Source: Bacteroidetes bacterium MedPE-SWsnd-G2
GTDB lineage: Bacteria; Bacteroidota; Bacteroidia; Flavobacteriales; Flavobacteriaceae
Length of the DNA stretch: 64,000 nucleotides
Assembly (NCBI GenBank): GCA_001874335.1
Contig: MPDE01000008.1
Location: forward strand, 1-64,000
Direction: 5' to 3'
Positions 9,874 through 18,070 of the stretch are shown here, piece after piece. Made by a program: the position numbers and the translations under genes. A model generated the notes under the pieces. That model was not told the origin of the DNA. It ran no database searches and saw only the letters and a list, made by a program, of their open reading frames with translations. Positions within the stretch are counted from its first letter, which is position 1; every line of letters begins with the position of its first letter.

Positions 9874-11246
9874 TGTATAGTATTATAGATATTGAGACCA
9901 CAGGTCCAGGGAATAAAATAACCGAAATATCCATTTTTAATTATGATGGCAACCAAATTGTAGATGAATTTACCAGTTTGGTAAATCCGCAAATTCCAAT
10001 TCCAAACTTTATCACAGCACTCACAGGAATAGATGATGACATGGTTGCTGATGCGCCATTGTTTAGTGGGATTTCAGATCGGGTATCAGCCATGACTGAA
10101 GCCAGTATTTTTGTCGCTCATAATGTAAATTTTGATTATAATATCATAAAATCAGAATTTAAAGCTTTAAATCAGGTGTTTAATCGTAAAAAACTATGTA
10201 CTATACGATTAGCTCGAAAGTTGATGCCGGGTTATCCATCATATAGTTTGGGGAAGTTATGTAAGCAATTAGATATAGAAATAGTAGGAAGACACCGCGC
10301 AAAAGGAGATGCTCAGGCCACTGTTGTTTTATTCGAAATGTTGCTAAATACACCAGATTCAGAAACCGTATTTACTCAGTTTTTAAAACGAAATTCTAAA
10401 GAAGCGACATTACCCTCTGCACTTCCAAAAGCCGTTTTTGAAGCCTTGCCAGAAGCAGCAGGCATTTATAAGTTTAAAAACAAAAAAGGAAAGATTATTT
10501 ATGTGGGTAAAGCAAAGAATATTAAAAAGCGGGTATTGAGTCATTTTTATGATACCACAGAGAAGGAAATGAATTTATGCCGGGAAACAGCAGATATCGA
10601 TTTTGAACCTTCTGGAAGTGAATTGGTGGCGCTGCTCATGGAAGATGCCGCTATTAAACATCATTACCCGCAATACAACGTCTTATCTAAACGCCCAATA
10701 AGAGGCTATGGCGTGTTTATGTATCAAGACCGCAATAATGTGATGCATTTGGCTTTTAATGCGCTTAAAAAGGCACCAAACCCACTAATTGTGTTTTATA
10801 GTATTACCGCATGTCGTCAATTTTTAGAGCAGCTGTGTTTGAAGTTTGACTTGTGTCCTAAATATTGTCATTTACAGGAGAATGTTGAATCCTGCTCACA
10901 TTATAAAATTAAAAACTGTAAAGGCGTTTGTAAACAAGAAGAATCGGTAGCGTTGTATAATTTAAGAGTTAAGGATGCGATGACATATATTAAAAGTCAA
11001 TCTCAAAATATTATCCTCAAGTCAAGCGGTAGGTATGAAACCGAAGAAGGTTTTGTTTGGGTAAAAGACGGTGTGTATCAGGGCTATGGTTTTGTTGATA
11101 AAACAGCTACAATAATGCATACAAGTGATTTAGAACCCTATTTAATTCCGCAGAAAGATAATATTGATGTTCAGAAAATTATAAGACAACATATGGCAAA
11201 ACAAGATGCCAAAGTGTTAATGCCGCAAGAATCAAATCTTGAATAG
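9870..11246 (+). CDS. DEDDh 3'-5' exonuclease fused to a UvrC-type GIY-YIG endonuclease domain
   Basis: The first ~165 residues form a DnaQ/epsilon-like exonuclease: Asp7 and Glu9 in IIDIETTG, an Asp in HNVNFDYN, and the closing His/Asp in RHRAKGDAQ. From about residue 195 a GIY-YIG nuclease domain follows (AGIYKFKNKKGKIIYVGKAK, then an Arg/Lys helix and the Glu of LLMEDAAIKHHYPQYN), as in UvrC and E. coli Cho. A Cys-containing tail (CPKYCHL...CSHYKIKNCKGVC) suggests a metal-binding segment. The 4-bp overlap with the repressor gene places it under the same control, fitting a damage-inducible repair nuclease. The gene could start at either of two adjacent ATGs. Similar exonuclease/UvrC-N fusions occur in other bacteria. 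Confidence 0.87.
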   Translation: MMYSIIDIETTGPGNKITEISIFNYDGNQIVDEFTSLVNPQIPIPNFITALTGIDDDMVADAPLFSGISDRVSAMTEASIFVAHNVNFDYNIIKSEFKALNQVFNRKKLCTIRLARKLMPGYPSYSLGKLCKQLDIEIVGRHRAKGDAQATVVLFEMLLNTPDSETVFTQFLKRNSKEATLPSALPKAVFEALPEAAGIYKFKNKKGKIIYVGKAKNIKKRVLSHFYDTTEKEMNLCRETADIDFEPSGSELVALLMEDAAIKHHYPQYNVLSKRPIRGYGVFMYQDRNNVMHLAFNALKKAPNPLIVFYSITACRQFLEQLCLKFDLCPKYCHLQENVESCSHYKIKNCKGVCKQEESVALYNLRVKDAMTYIKSQSQNIILKSSGRYETEEGFVWVKDGVYQGYGFVDKTATIMHTSDLEPYLIPQKDNIDVQKIIRQHMAKQDAKVLMPQESNLE

Positions 11247-11263
11247 AACAGTAATAAAAGTAC

Positions 11264-11758
11264 TTACAGCACCACAATGTGTCCTTCGAATGATAGTGCA
11301 TTGCTTACTCTGCTCGTTACGCTGAGTAAAGTGTTACCATCGCTAAATGTGGTGAAACTCACATAATAAAGCACATCTTGGGAGCGGACCTTATATTTTA
11401 CTTTTATCTTTTTTGCCTTCGCTTTGACCGTAACTCGGTAATCAAATATGGTGTCTTGAAAGTAAATTTCGGAAGTATTTTGAAGTCCGCCAGTTGAGAT
11501 TATGCCGTAGTATGGCAAATTTCCAATAGTGTTTTCTTTGTTAACGATAACGTAATTACTGTCTTCTATAAGTTTTACTCGTCTTCCTCCCTGAGAGGTG
11601 GCCCATTCCCCATTAAACTTATAAGTTCTATTCTGAATAAGGTTTACAAGTTCATCAAATGAAATAGCATTGTCAGCTGCGACTTGCGACATTGCAAAGC
11701 TCATAAAGCAAAAACTCAACAATACAACAAATCCCCAATTTTTTACAGTGTTAATCAT
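11264..11758 (-). CDS. Secreted DUF4251 protein (second of a tandem pair)
   Basis: The 164-residue product has a signal peptide (VVLLSFCFMSFAMSQ). It shows the DUF4251 signature: a FNGEWATSQGGRRVKL segment, LPYYGIISTGG, a DYRVTVKAKAKKIKVKYKVRSQ beta stretch, and a final GH-type strand. DUF4251 proteins are restricted largely to Bacteroidota and are thought to be small periplasmic beta-sandwich proteins of unknown role. It is a diverged paralogue of the upstream gene, with 10 bp between them, so the pair is one transcript. Confidence 0.83.
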   Translation of the reverse strand: MINTVKNWGFVVLLSFCFMSFAMSQVAADNAISFDELVNLIQNRTYKFNGEWATSQGGRRVKLIEDSNYVIVNKENTIGNLPYYGIISTGGLQNTSEIYFQDTIFDYRVTVKAKAKKIKVKYKVRSQDVLYYVSFTTFSDGNTLLSVTSRVSNALSFEGHIVVL

Positions 11759-11768
11759 CTAAGAATTG

Positions 11769-12287
11769 TTATTTGGAAGCTTCAATAGCTATAATTTCAC
11801 CATCATAAGTCATGGTGTTTCTGTAAGTGCTATTAATGTTAACTGAGGCTCTACCACTATGGAATACTGTGATATTTACGTGGTACAATTCAGCTTTAGA
11901 ACGCACTTTGTATTTGATGTTTATACGGTGCTTTTTCTGATTGATACTCATGGAGTAGTCTGAAATATCATCATCAAATTCAATTCCAGGGCTTAAATTA
12001 TAACCGCCTCCTGTTACAACTCCAAAAAATGGAAGGTCTGCTTTAGAGTGGCTCCCGTCCATTTTTAATGAATTGGTATTATTGAATATGTTTACTCTAC
12101 GTCCGCCTTGTGTCGTTGCCCATTCGCCTTCAAATTCATACGATTTGCTTTTGACAACTTTTAAAATGTTTTTAAACTCTTGTGTTGTTAGCAGTTCTTT
12201 TTCGGCTTTCTTCTCAGCTTTAGTTTGAGCGTTTCCAATTGTTATTGATAATAAAATCAATCCCAGTCCAATAATATATTTTTTCAT
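11769..12287 (-). CDS. Secreted DUF4251 protein (first of a tandem pair)
   Basis: The 172-residue product begins with a signal peptide (MKKYIIGLGLILLSITIGNAQ), then a short Lys/Glu-rich helix. The DUF4251 core follows: YEFEGEWATTQGGRRVNI, LPFFGVVTGGG, IEFDDDISDYSM and KHRINIKYKVRSKAELYHV. The core aligns along its full length with the downstream neighbour, which points to tandem duplication. Function is unknown; export to the periplasm is inferred from the signal peptide. Confidence 0.85.
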   Translation of the reverse strand: MKKYIIGLGLILLSITIGNAQTKAEKKAEKELLTTQEFKNILKVVKSKSYEFEGEWATTQGGRRVNIFNNTNSLKMDGSHSKADLPFFGVVTGGGYNLSPGIEFDDDISDYSMSINQKKHRINIKYKVRSKAELYHVNITVFHSGRASVNINSTYRNTMTYDGEIIAIEASK

Positions 12288-12433
12288 TTTGCAATTTTTT
12301 ATAATCCGTTCAATAGTCGTACCAAATCGACAATAAAACGATTAAAATTAGTATAAATTATACGCTTTGCTTAAAGTTACAATTTATTGCACTATGAAAA
12401 TGTGATAAAACTCTTAAAAGTTTTAAGCTTTAA

Positions 12434-13486
12434 TTAGTTAGATGCGGTACTTGGGTAATATTTCTCTTTTAGTTTAAAGGCAACTTTTACTAATAGAATT
12501 AAAGCTGGGACTTCTACCAATGGACCAATAACTCCCGCAAAAGCTTGCCCAGAGTTTAATCCAAAAACAGCAATAGCAACTGCAATGGCAAGCTCAAAAT
12601 TGTTTCCTGTTGCTGTAAAAGAAATGGATGCGTTCTTGTCGTATGGAGCGCCTAAAGCTGTGCTGCTAAAGAATGATATTAAAAACATAATGATAAAATA
12701 CAGTAATAACGGCACTGCAATCAATAATACATCCTGTGGTATTTGCACGATTAATTCGCCTTTTAATGAGAACATCACTACAATTGTAAACAATAATGCA
12801 ATTAAAGTTAAAGGTGAAATTGCTGGTATAAACTTAGTATTGTACCACGTTTCTCCTTTTAATTTCACTAAGATTAATCGGCTTAATAAACCCATTAAAA
12901 AAGGAATACCTAAATAGATACCAACACTTTCTGCAATTGTGCTAATTGGAATATCTACTATTGCGCCCTCAAAACCGAATAATGGCGGTAATTTGGTAAT
13001 AAATAACCAGGCGTAAAAGCTGTATCCAAATACTTGGAAAATACTGTTTATGGCAACTAATCCAGCGCCATATTCACTGCTGCCTTCTGCTAAGTCATTC
13101 CAAACCAAAACCATTGCAATACATCTCGCAAGTCCTATTAAAATAAGACCTACCATATATTCTGGGTAATCATGTAAAAATGTAATGGCAAGAATAAACA
13201 TTAAAATTGGTCCAACGATCCAATTTAAAACGATGGATAAACTTAAGATTTTGGTGTTTTTAAATACCATTGGTAGTAATTTGTAATCTACTTTGGCTAA
13301 TGGTGGGTACATCATCAAGATTAAACCAATAGCGATTGGAATGTTTGTAGATCCCTCGCTATAAGATTGAATTAATTCGGGAATACTTGGCATAAAATAA
13401 CCAAGGCCCACTCCTACTAACATTGCAAGGAAAATCCATAGCGTTAAATTACTATCTAAAAAACTGAGTTTTTTGTTTAATGACAT
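12434..13486 (-). CDS. acr3: Arsenite efflux transporter of the ACR3 family
   Basis: The 350-residue protein is an integral inner-membrane carrier with about ten hydrophobic segments, matching the family's usual length. The family signature [18 protein letters not shown] carries the conserved Cys of the fourth membrane segment that is needed for arsenite transport. ACR3 carriers expel arsenite using the proton gradient. It is the last gene of a minus-strand run VOC protein, outer-membrane protein, acr3, with a 93-bp gap before it. No ArsR repressor or arsenate reductase gene is present in the neighbourhood, which is unusual for an arsenic locus. Confidence 0.92.
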   Translation of the reverse strand: MSLNKKLSFLDSNLTLWIFLAMLVGVGLGYFMPSIPELIQSYSEGSTNIPIAIGLILMMYPPLAKVDYKLLPMVFKNTKILSLSIVLNWIVGPILMFILAITFLHDYPEYMVGLILIGLARCIAMVLVWNDLAEGSSEYGAGLVAINSIFQVFGYSFYAWLFITKLPPLFGFEGAIVDIPISTIAESVGIYLGIPFLMGLLSRLILVKLKGETWYNTKFIPAISPLTLIALLFTIVVMFSLKGELIVQIPQDVLLIAVPLLLYFIIMFLISFFSSTALGAPYDKNASISFTATGNNFELAIAVAIAVFGLNSGQAFAGVIGPLVEVPALILLVKVAFKLKEKYYPSTASN

Positions 13487-13579
13487 GATTTTTGACTTCT
13501 AATTTTTAACATTGCAATATTACGATATTAAATTGAAAAGAAATCAAAATTGTACTTGAAATTAATGTTAAATAAAAAT

Positions 13580-14530
13580 CTATTGATCGTTCATATTTAG
13601 AATCTTATTAATGTCACCAAACGGGTTCGGAATCACAAAATTCACTTGAAATCTAACCAGCCAGTCTACACTTGCTTCGGCATTAACAATTCCGGGTATA
13701 GGTAGAGTGCCAACAGGTGCCAATAAATTAGGAGAAATCAATCCGTATTGCCCTTCGAGCACAAATTTTACAGGCATTTTACCAAGTTTAGTCAGTTTAC
13801 CTACGCCTAAACCTATGGGTAAATATAATTTCTCGCCATCAGCAGTCCAATCCACCGTAATATTAGGGTTGTAACGTAACTGCCAATTGTTTTCTAAATT
13901 GTAAATGAAATAACAAAGAAAACTGGCGTGATTGGTTTTCTCTCTATCATCATGACCAGCAAACGACCACCATTGTTGGGCTAAGACACCTCCGAGAAAC
14001 TTCTTTTTTAGATAGAACAACATAAGTGCTGGACCTACTTGGTACTTCCCAGAACCATAAATCGGCTCGCTTGAAGTGGGGAAAATAAATGAAGCTCCAC
14101 CGCCATAAAGCAATCCTTCAGATTTTTGAGGTCCAATTCCTAAAGCAAAAATCATATCTCCAAAGCCTGTATCGTGACCATTAAAGAAATCTGGTGACAT
14201 TAAATCGGGTTTTGGTATGGTGATTAAATTAAGTACAGGTCTTGCAAAAAACATTAAGTCATCATTGATTGGAATAGGTAAAATGGGTTGAAAACTCAAG
14301 ACATTACCTGTATTGCTTTTATCCAAAACGTTATTTCCAATCCAAGCTTGGTTATATTGAAATGCTAAACTCCATATTTGACTTAACGGATTGTCCATGG
14401 CTTTTGCTAAGGCTTCCATTTGTTCAGGTGTTAAATCTTGTTCATCGTTTTGAGCGAAACTGTTTTGACTAAAAATAATTAGAGTTACAGCCAAAAGAAA
14501 AAACGCCAAGTTTTTTTTAATTGAATTCAT
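13580..14530 (-). CDS. Predicted outer-membrane beta-barrel protein next to acr3
   Basis: The 316-residue product has a signal peptide (LAFFLLAVTLIIFSQNSFAQ), then an acidic helix (EQDLTPEQMEALAKAMDNPLSQIWSLAFQ). Amphipathic strands follow with short turns (LSFQPILPIPINDDLMFFARPVLN, GFGDMIFALGIGPQ, GLLYGGGASFIFPTSS), consistent with a transporter-like outer-membrane barrel. Homologues in databases are often mislabelled neuromedin U. It lies between the VOC gene (19 bp away) and acr3, so it may be co-expressed with arsenite export, but a direct role in arsenic handling is not shown by the sequence. Confidence 0.7.
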   Translation of the reverse strand: MNSIKKNLAFFLLAVTLIIFSQNSFAQNDEQDLTPEQMEALAKAMDNPLSQIWSLAFQYNQAWIGNNVLDKSNTGNVLSFQPILPIPINDDLMFFARPVLNLITIPKPDLMSPDFFNGHDTGFGDMIFALGIGPQKSEGLLYGGGASFIFPTSSEPIYGSGKYQVGPALMLFYLKKKFLGGVLAQQWWSFAGHDDREKTNHASFLCYFIYNLENNWQLRYNPNITVDWTADGEKLYLPIGLGVGKLTKLGKMPVKFVLEGQYGLISPNLLAPVGTLPIPGIVNAEASVDWLVRFQVNFVIPNPFGDINKILNMNDQ

Positions 14531-14549
14531 AATTAAAATGTTTAAGTCA

Positions 14550-15062
14550 TTAATCTTGATAGGCGCCTGAAGAATAGGTTAATTCGTAGCTATGTGTATA
14601 AATTTCAAATACAACGCCAAACGGATCTTCAACATACACCATACGGTATGGCTTTTCGTTTGGATAATAGGTTCTTATTGGCATGCGTTGCTTCCCTCCT
14701 GCTTCAACAATTTTATTTGTCAACTCTTCAATATTGGGGTCCTGAATGCAAAAGTGAAACAGGCCTGTTTTAAACGGATTAAATTCTGGAGTCTTTGCTT
14801 CTGTGGTGGGAAAAGAAAATAATTCAATACCAATACCATCAGACGTTGCCATATGTGCAATTTCAAAGTTGCCCCAGCCTTCACCAAAGACATCAATGCA
14901 CATGATTCCTATCGCTGTTTCAGCCTCTTCTTTCACTGGTGATGGAGGCATTATAACGTACCACCCCATAATTTCAGAATAAAACTTAACAGCAGCATGA
15001 ATATCAGGAACAGTAATGCCAATATGGGAAAATGTTTTTGGATAAGTGTTGTGTTGTGTCAT
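14550..15062 (-). CDS. VOC-superfamily (glyoxalase/dioxygenase-like) protein
   Basis: The 170-residue protein has the paired beta-alpha-beta-beta-beta modules of the vicinal oxygen chelate fold. Likely metal ligands are the His in FSHIGITVPDI, a Glu in GIGIELFSFP, the His in TGLFHFCIQDP, and the Glu in DPFGVVFEIYTH. That pattern fits lactoylglutathione lyase-like enzymes and ring-cleaving dioxygenases; the substrate cannot be told. It is the first gene of the run leading to acr3. A vicinal Cys pair, expected for an ArsI-type C-As lyase, is not present. Confidence 0.83.
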   Translation of the reverse strand: MTQHNTYPKTFSHIGITVPDIHAAVKFYSEIMGWYVIMPPSPVKEEAETAIGIMCIDVFGEGWGNFEIAHMATSDGIGIELFSFPTTEAKTPEFNPFKTGLFHFCIQDPNIEELTNKIVEAGGKQRMPIRTYYPNEKPYRMVYVEDPFGVVFEIYTHSYELTYSSGAYQD

Positions 15063-15248
15063 AGTTGTATACTTTTTTATAAATCTACAATAATTTTGTA
15101 ATACATTGGTATTTAGTTTGTTAGTGAGTTGTGTTGTTGAAATATTTATTTTGGTCTATTTAAGACAATCTCAATGGATAATGATCTTTTAAGGAATTGT
15201 TTTTACTTAAATTATTTTCTATATAACTGGATTACTGTATTTTTAATT

Positions 15249-15256
15249 TATATTTG
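15249..15256 (+). promoter_or_regulatory. -7 promoter box, with a short inverted repeat just downstream
   Basis: TATATTTG matches TAnnTTTG exactly, 54 bp before the lipoprotein gene at 15310. Directly downstream, near the expected start of transcription, AACCC and GGGTT form a small inverted repeat (about 15260-15275) that could be a protein site or a 5' hairpin. Confidence 0.45.
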
Positions 15257-15309
15257 ATTAACCCCCAGTGGGTTATAAATACCAAAAACCACTTAAATAA
15301 AAATAGACC

Positions 15310-15984
15310 ATGAAAAAAATAATTGCCCTTTTTACATTTTGCGCCCTAGTATTAAGTTTTGTGTCTTGTTCAACTGTTCGGGTTGTTGACTCTTGGAAAG
15401 GAGATAACATTAACTCCTTGCAGGGAAAGAAAATATTAGTTATTGCAAGAACGGCTAATGATCAGGCTCGTATTGCCTTTGAAGAAGAAATTTCAAAAAA
15501 GATAAGAGAAGCAGGTTTAGATGCTACAGAGAGTTTTAAAAAATTCCCAAAGCTAACACCCGACAAGCAACTTACTCAAGAGCAATTAGAAATGGTTAAA
15601 TCTATTATTCAAGGCGAAGGTTTTGATGGTGTTGTGCTAAGTGTTTTAAAAGACGTGCAAGAAGCTACTCGTGTAGAATCTGATGGTGGCTATTATGCTG
15701 GTTCTTCTTATGGGATGTATTATCCAATGTATTACGGCGGATTTTATGGATATTATTCTCACCCAATGTCTTACTCATCTTATGGTAATTATGTGCCATC
15801 AACTACAACGGTTAGAACCTCTAAAACCTTTGTACTTGAAACTGTAGCTTATAATTTAGATCAACCAGATACCAATCAATTAGTTGCGGTTATTACTTCT
15901 AAGGTTGAAGATCCTGATAGTGTATATGATACGGCTGAAGATTACGCAAAAGCTATAGCTAAAGGTATTAAGGATAAAAAATAA
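15310..15984 (+). CDS. Lipoprotein with a DUF4136-like core and Tyr-rich insert
   Basis: The 224-residue product has a lipoprotein signal (FCALVLSFVSC, then STVRVVDSWKG). The core (KKILVIARTANDQARIAFEEEISKKIREAG, then FDGVVLSVLKDV) resembles small envelope lipoproteins with a Rossmann-like or TolB-N/DUF4136-like fold. A Tyr/Gly/Ser-rich stretch (residues ~135-165, GMYYPMYYGGFYGYYSHP) interrupts it. It is paralogous to the lipoprotein gene at 30901-31524, which has a Tyr-rich insert at the same place. It opens the long envelope locus and has its own promoter box. Function is unknown. Confidence 0.72.
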   Translation: MKKIIALFTFCALVLSFVSCSTVRVVDSWKGDNINSLQGKKILVIARTANDQARIAFEEEISKKIREAGLDATESFKKFPKLTPDKQLTQEQLEMVKSIIQGEGFDGVVLSVLKDVQEATRVESDGGYYAGSSYGMYYPMYYGGFYGYYSHPMSYSSYGNYVPSTTTVRTSKTFVLETVAYNLDQPDTNQLVAVITSKVEDPDSVYDTAEDYAKAIAKGIKDKK

Positions 15985-16052
15985 TGTTTAAAAAAATTAA
16001 TTCCATTTTAAAATATATAACAACTCATTTTATTATTAAAAAATAGAATCCA

Positions 16053-17156
16053 ATGAAGGTGATCGTAGTTTTGTTTATGATGTTTTGTAGTGCTAGTATG
16101 TTTGCGCAAACCTATACAAACAAAGAAGTTAAATTAGATCAAGCTTTTGTGGATAGTATTTCAAAAATAGAATATCCTTATTTGTTACCCATTTGGGGTA
16201 AAAAAGTGGCTGAAAAAGGTTTTAAATTACCACTATCAGCTGGTATTGGGGTAAATTATTATTGGCAAGAATCTAAGGTTGTAATTAATGAATTGTATGT
16301 TGGGTTTAACAATGGTCAGCAGTATTTCATGGATGACATTGTAAGATTTAATGATGCAGTTGCATCTTCAAATATTGTTAATGTAAGACCTGATTTTTGG
16401 ATATTACCATTTTTGAATGTATACGGGATTTTTGCGGTATCTGATACCTCTACTCAAATAGATTTAGATATAGTTGTTCCTACCGAAGATGGTTATCGTA
16501 ATGTACTTCAAATTCAAACATTGCAGGAGTTTGAAGGTGTATCAGCTGGCTTTGGTATTACGCCAACAGTAGGTGTCGGTGGAGGTTGGTTTGCCTTAGA
16601 TATGAACTTTACTTGGACAGACTTAGACGCCTTAGATAAACCCGCATTCTCCTTTATATTTGGACCAAGAATGGGAAAAACTTTTAAATTTAATAAGCCA
16701 GACAGCAATTTAGCGGTGTGGTTTGGAGGATTTAAGGTTGCAATTAATTCTGATACAAACGGAAATTTAGGAGTTTCAGATATCTTTAATTTTGATGGGA
16801 TTAATGAAAAGTTGGATAATGCAGAAGTGGCATTAGCAGATACTAGAGTTAATTTAGATACGTGGTTTAATAATTTAAGCCCAATAGAACAAATTCAAAA
16901 TCAAATCAAATATTCAACAGCAACCGCAGCTTTAAATAAAGCAGATCAATTTGTAGATAATTTTTCTGATGCAGTAGATAGTGCAGAAAACTCAACGGTA
17001 CAATACAGTTTAGAAAAGCGACAAAAGGAAGCGTGGAATTTTCTTTTGGGAACTCAATATCAATTGAATCAAGAATGGATGATTAGAGGAGAATTTGGTT
17101 TTCTGGGAAGCAGAAAGCAAATTCTTGTTGGTTTAAATTATCGATTCGGATTATAA
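16053..17156 (+). CDS. Predicted outer-membrane beta-barrel protein
   Basis: The 367-residue product has a signal peptide (VVLFMMFCSASMFAQ) and ends in an aromatic residue two positions from the C-terminus (GLNYRFGL), as outer-membrane barrels often do. The middle (residues ~100-235) contains amphipathic strands, for example PTVGVGGGWFALDMNFTWTD and FSFIFGPRMGK. A helical, charged region at ~245-325 (NEKLDNAEVALADTR...ALNKADQFVDNF) may form a plug or a periplasmic helix. I do not recognise the family. It lies 14 bp before another barrel gene and between a lipoprotein and a sulfatase. Confidence 0.6.
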   Translation: MKVIVVLFMMFCSASMFAQTYTNKEVKLDQAFVDSISKIEYPYLLPIWGKKVAEKGFKLPLSAGIGVNYYWQESKVVINELYVGFNNGQQYFMDDIVRFNDAVASSNIVNVRPDFWILPFLNVYGIFAVSDTSTQIDLDIVVPTEDGYRNVLQIQTLQEFEGVSAGFGITPTVGVGGGWFALDMNFTWTDLDALDKPAFSFIFGPRMGKTFKFNKPDSNLAVWFGGFKVAINSDTNGNLGVSDIFNFDGINEKLDNAEVALADTRVNLDTWFNNLSPIEQIQNQIKYSTATAALNKADQFVDNFSDAVDSAENSTVQYSLEKRQKEAWNFLLGTQYQLNQEWMIRGEFGFLGSRKQILVGLNYRFGL

Positions 17157-17170
17157 ATTAAATCAATTTT

Positions 17171-17869
17171 ATGAAAAAATTTGTTTTCACATGCTTGTTG
17201 CTTTGTACTTCGGCCACTGTATTTTCTCAGGCGGCTATAATTGCATTAATTTTTGGAGATAAAGTTGCTACCGAAAACTTTAATATTGGTTTAGAAATTG
17301 GAGGATCATTTAAAAATGTTTCAAACCTTGAAGGCTCAAATATGTTTCTTGGCATGAACTTCGGGATTAGCGGAAACATTAAGTTTAATGATCATTGGTC
17401 CTTACACCCTACGGCTTATTTTTTAAGTCAAAAAGGAGGTAAACTTGATCGCTTTTCTTTAATGACCGATAATCCAGAATTAAATTCAGAATTCCAAAAC
17501 GTGCCTACCGAGTTGAAATTAGATTATATAGATGTTCCTGTGGTTCTAAACTATAGGTTTACAAATAGTAATTTTAAGATTGGATTGGGGCCTATGGTTT
17601 CTTTTTTAACCAAAAGCCATGCGGTTTACGAAAATCAATTTGGTAAGTTTGATCACAATATTAGTCAATGGACGCATAAAACCGAATGGAGTGCTATGTT
17701 TAATGTAGGATACATTTACTATTCTAAAAAGAAACAAAAGGAGATTCATTTTTTAGTACAATACGTACACGGTTTTTCTGATGTTTACAGAGATGTTTTA
17801 TTTTCTGGTGATAATAGAAATCATTACTTCGGAATGACATTAAGTTTTCCATTTATTAAAAAAGATTGA
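17171..17869 (+). CDS. PorT-like small outer-membrane beta-barrel protein
   Basis: The 232-residue product has a signal peptide (FVFTCLLLCTSATVFSQ) and a series of eight or so alternating strands: FNIGLEIGGSFKNVS, FLGMNFGISGNIKFNDHW, LDYIDVPVVLNYRF, FKIGLGPMVSFL, AMFNVGYIYYSKKK, and a final YFGMTLSFPFIKK. The pattern LDYIDVPVVLNYRF is characteristic of the PorT/outer-membrane protein beta-barrel family of Bacteroidota. It is probably co-transcribed with the preceding barrel gene and is followed by a strong terminator at 17911-17936, which closes this first sub-operon of the envelope locus. Confidence 0.72.
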   Translation: MKKFVFTCLLLCTSATVFSQAAIIALIFGDKVATENFNIGLEIGGSFKNVSNLEGSNMFLGMNFGISGNIKFNDHWSLHPTAYFLSQKGGKLDRFSLMTDNPELNSEFQNVPTELKLDYIDVPVVLNYRFTNSNFKIGLGPMVSFLTKSHAVYENQFGKFDHNISQWTHKTEWSAMFNVGYIYYSKKKQKEIHFLVQYVHGFSDVYRDVLFSGDNRNHYFGMTLSFPFIKKD

Positions 17870-17910
17870 ATTAAGAGATTACTATTTATGATTTTATAAA
17901 ATCAGAAACA

Positions 17911-17936
17911 AAAAGGACAGCATTTGCTGTCCTTTT
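17911..17936 (+). terminator. Intrinsic terminator after the two barrel genes
   Basis: A perfect hairpin, AAAAGGACAGCA, a TT loop, and TGCTGTCCTTTT, sits about 40 bp after the stop. The G/C core and flanking A and T runs make it active in either direction. Confidence 0.85.
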
Positions 17937-18070
17937 ATATTTATCAGGACTAGTTTTTGATATTTAATTCAAGCAATTTAAAATAAAATAAACCTTGTGT
18001 TGTGTAAATGGTTATTAATCAGTAATTTAATGTCAATAAATGTTAACCAATTTAAAAAATTAACACGCAC

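Noticed and set aside
14550-15062. Calling the VOC protein an ArsI-type C-As lyase because of acr3 nearby
   Set aside because: The vicinal cysteine pair of ArsI is missing and other VOC enzymes fit equally well.
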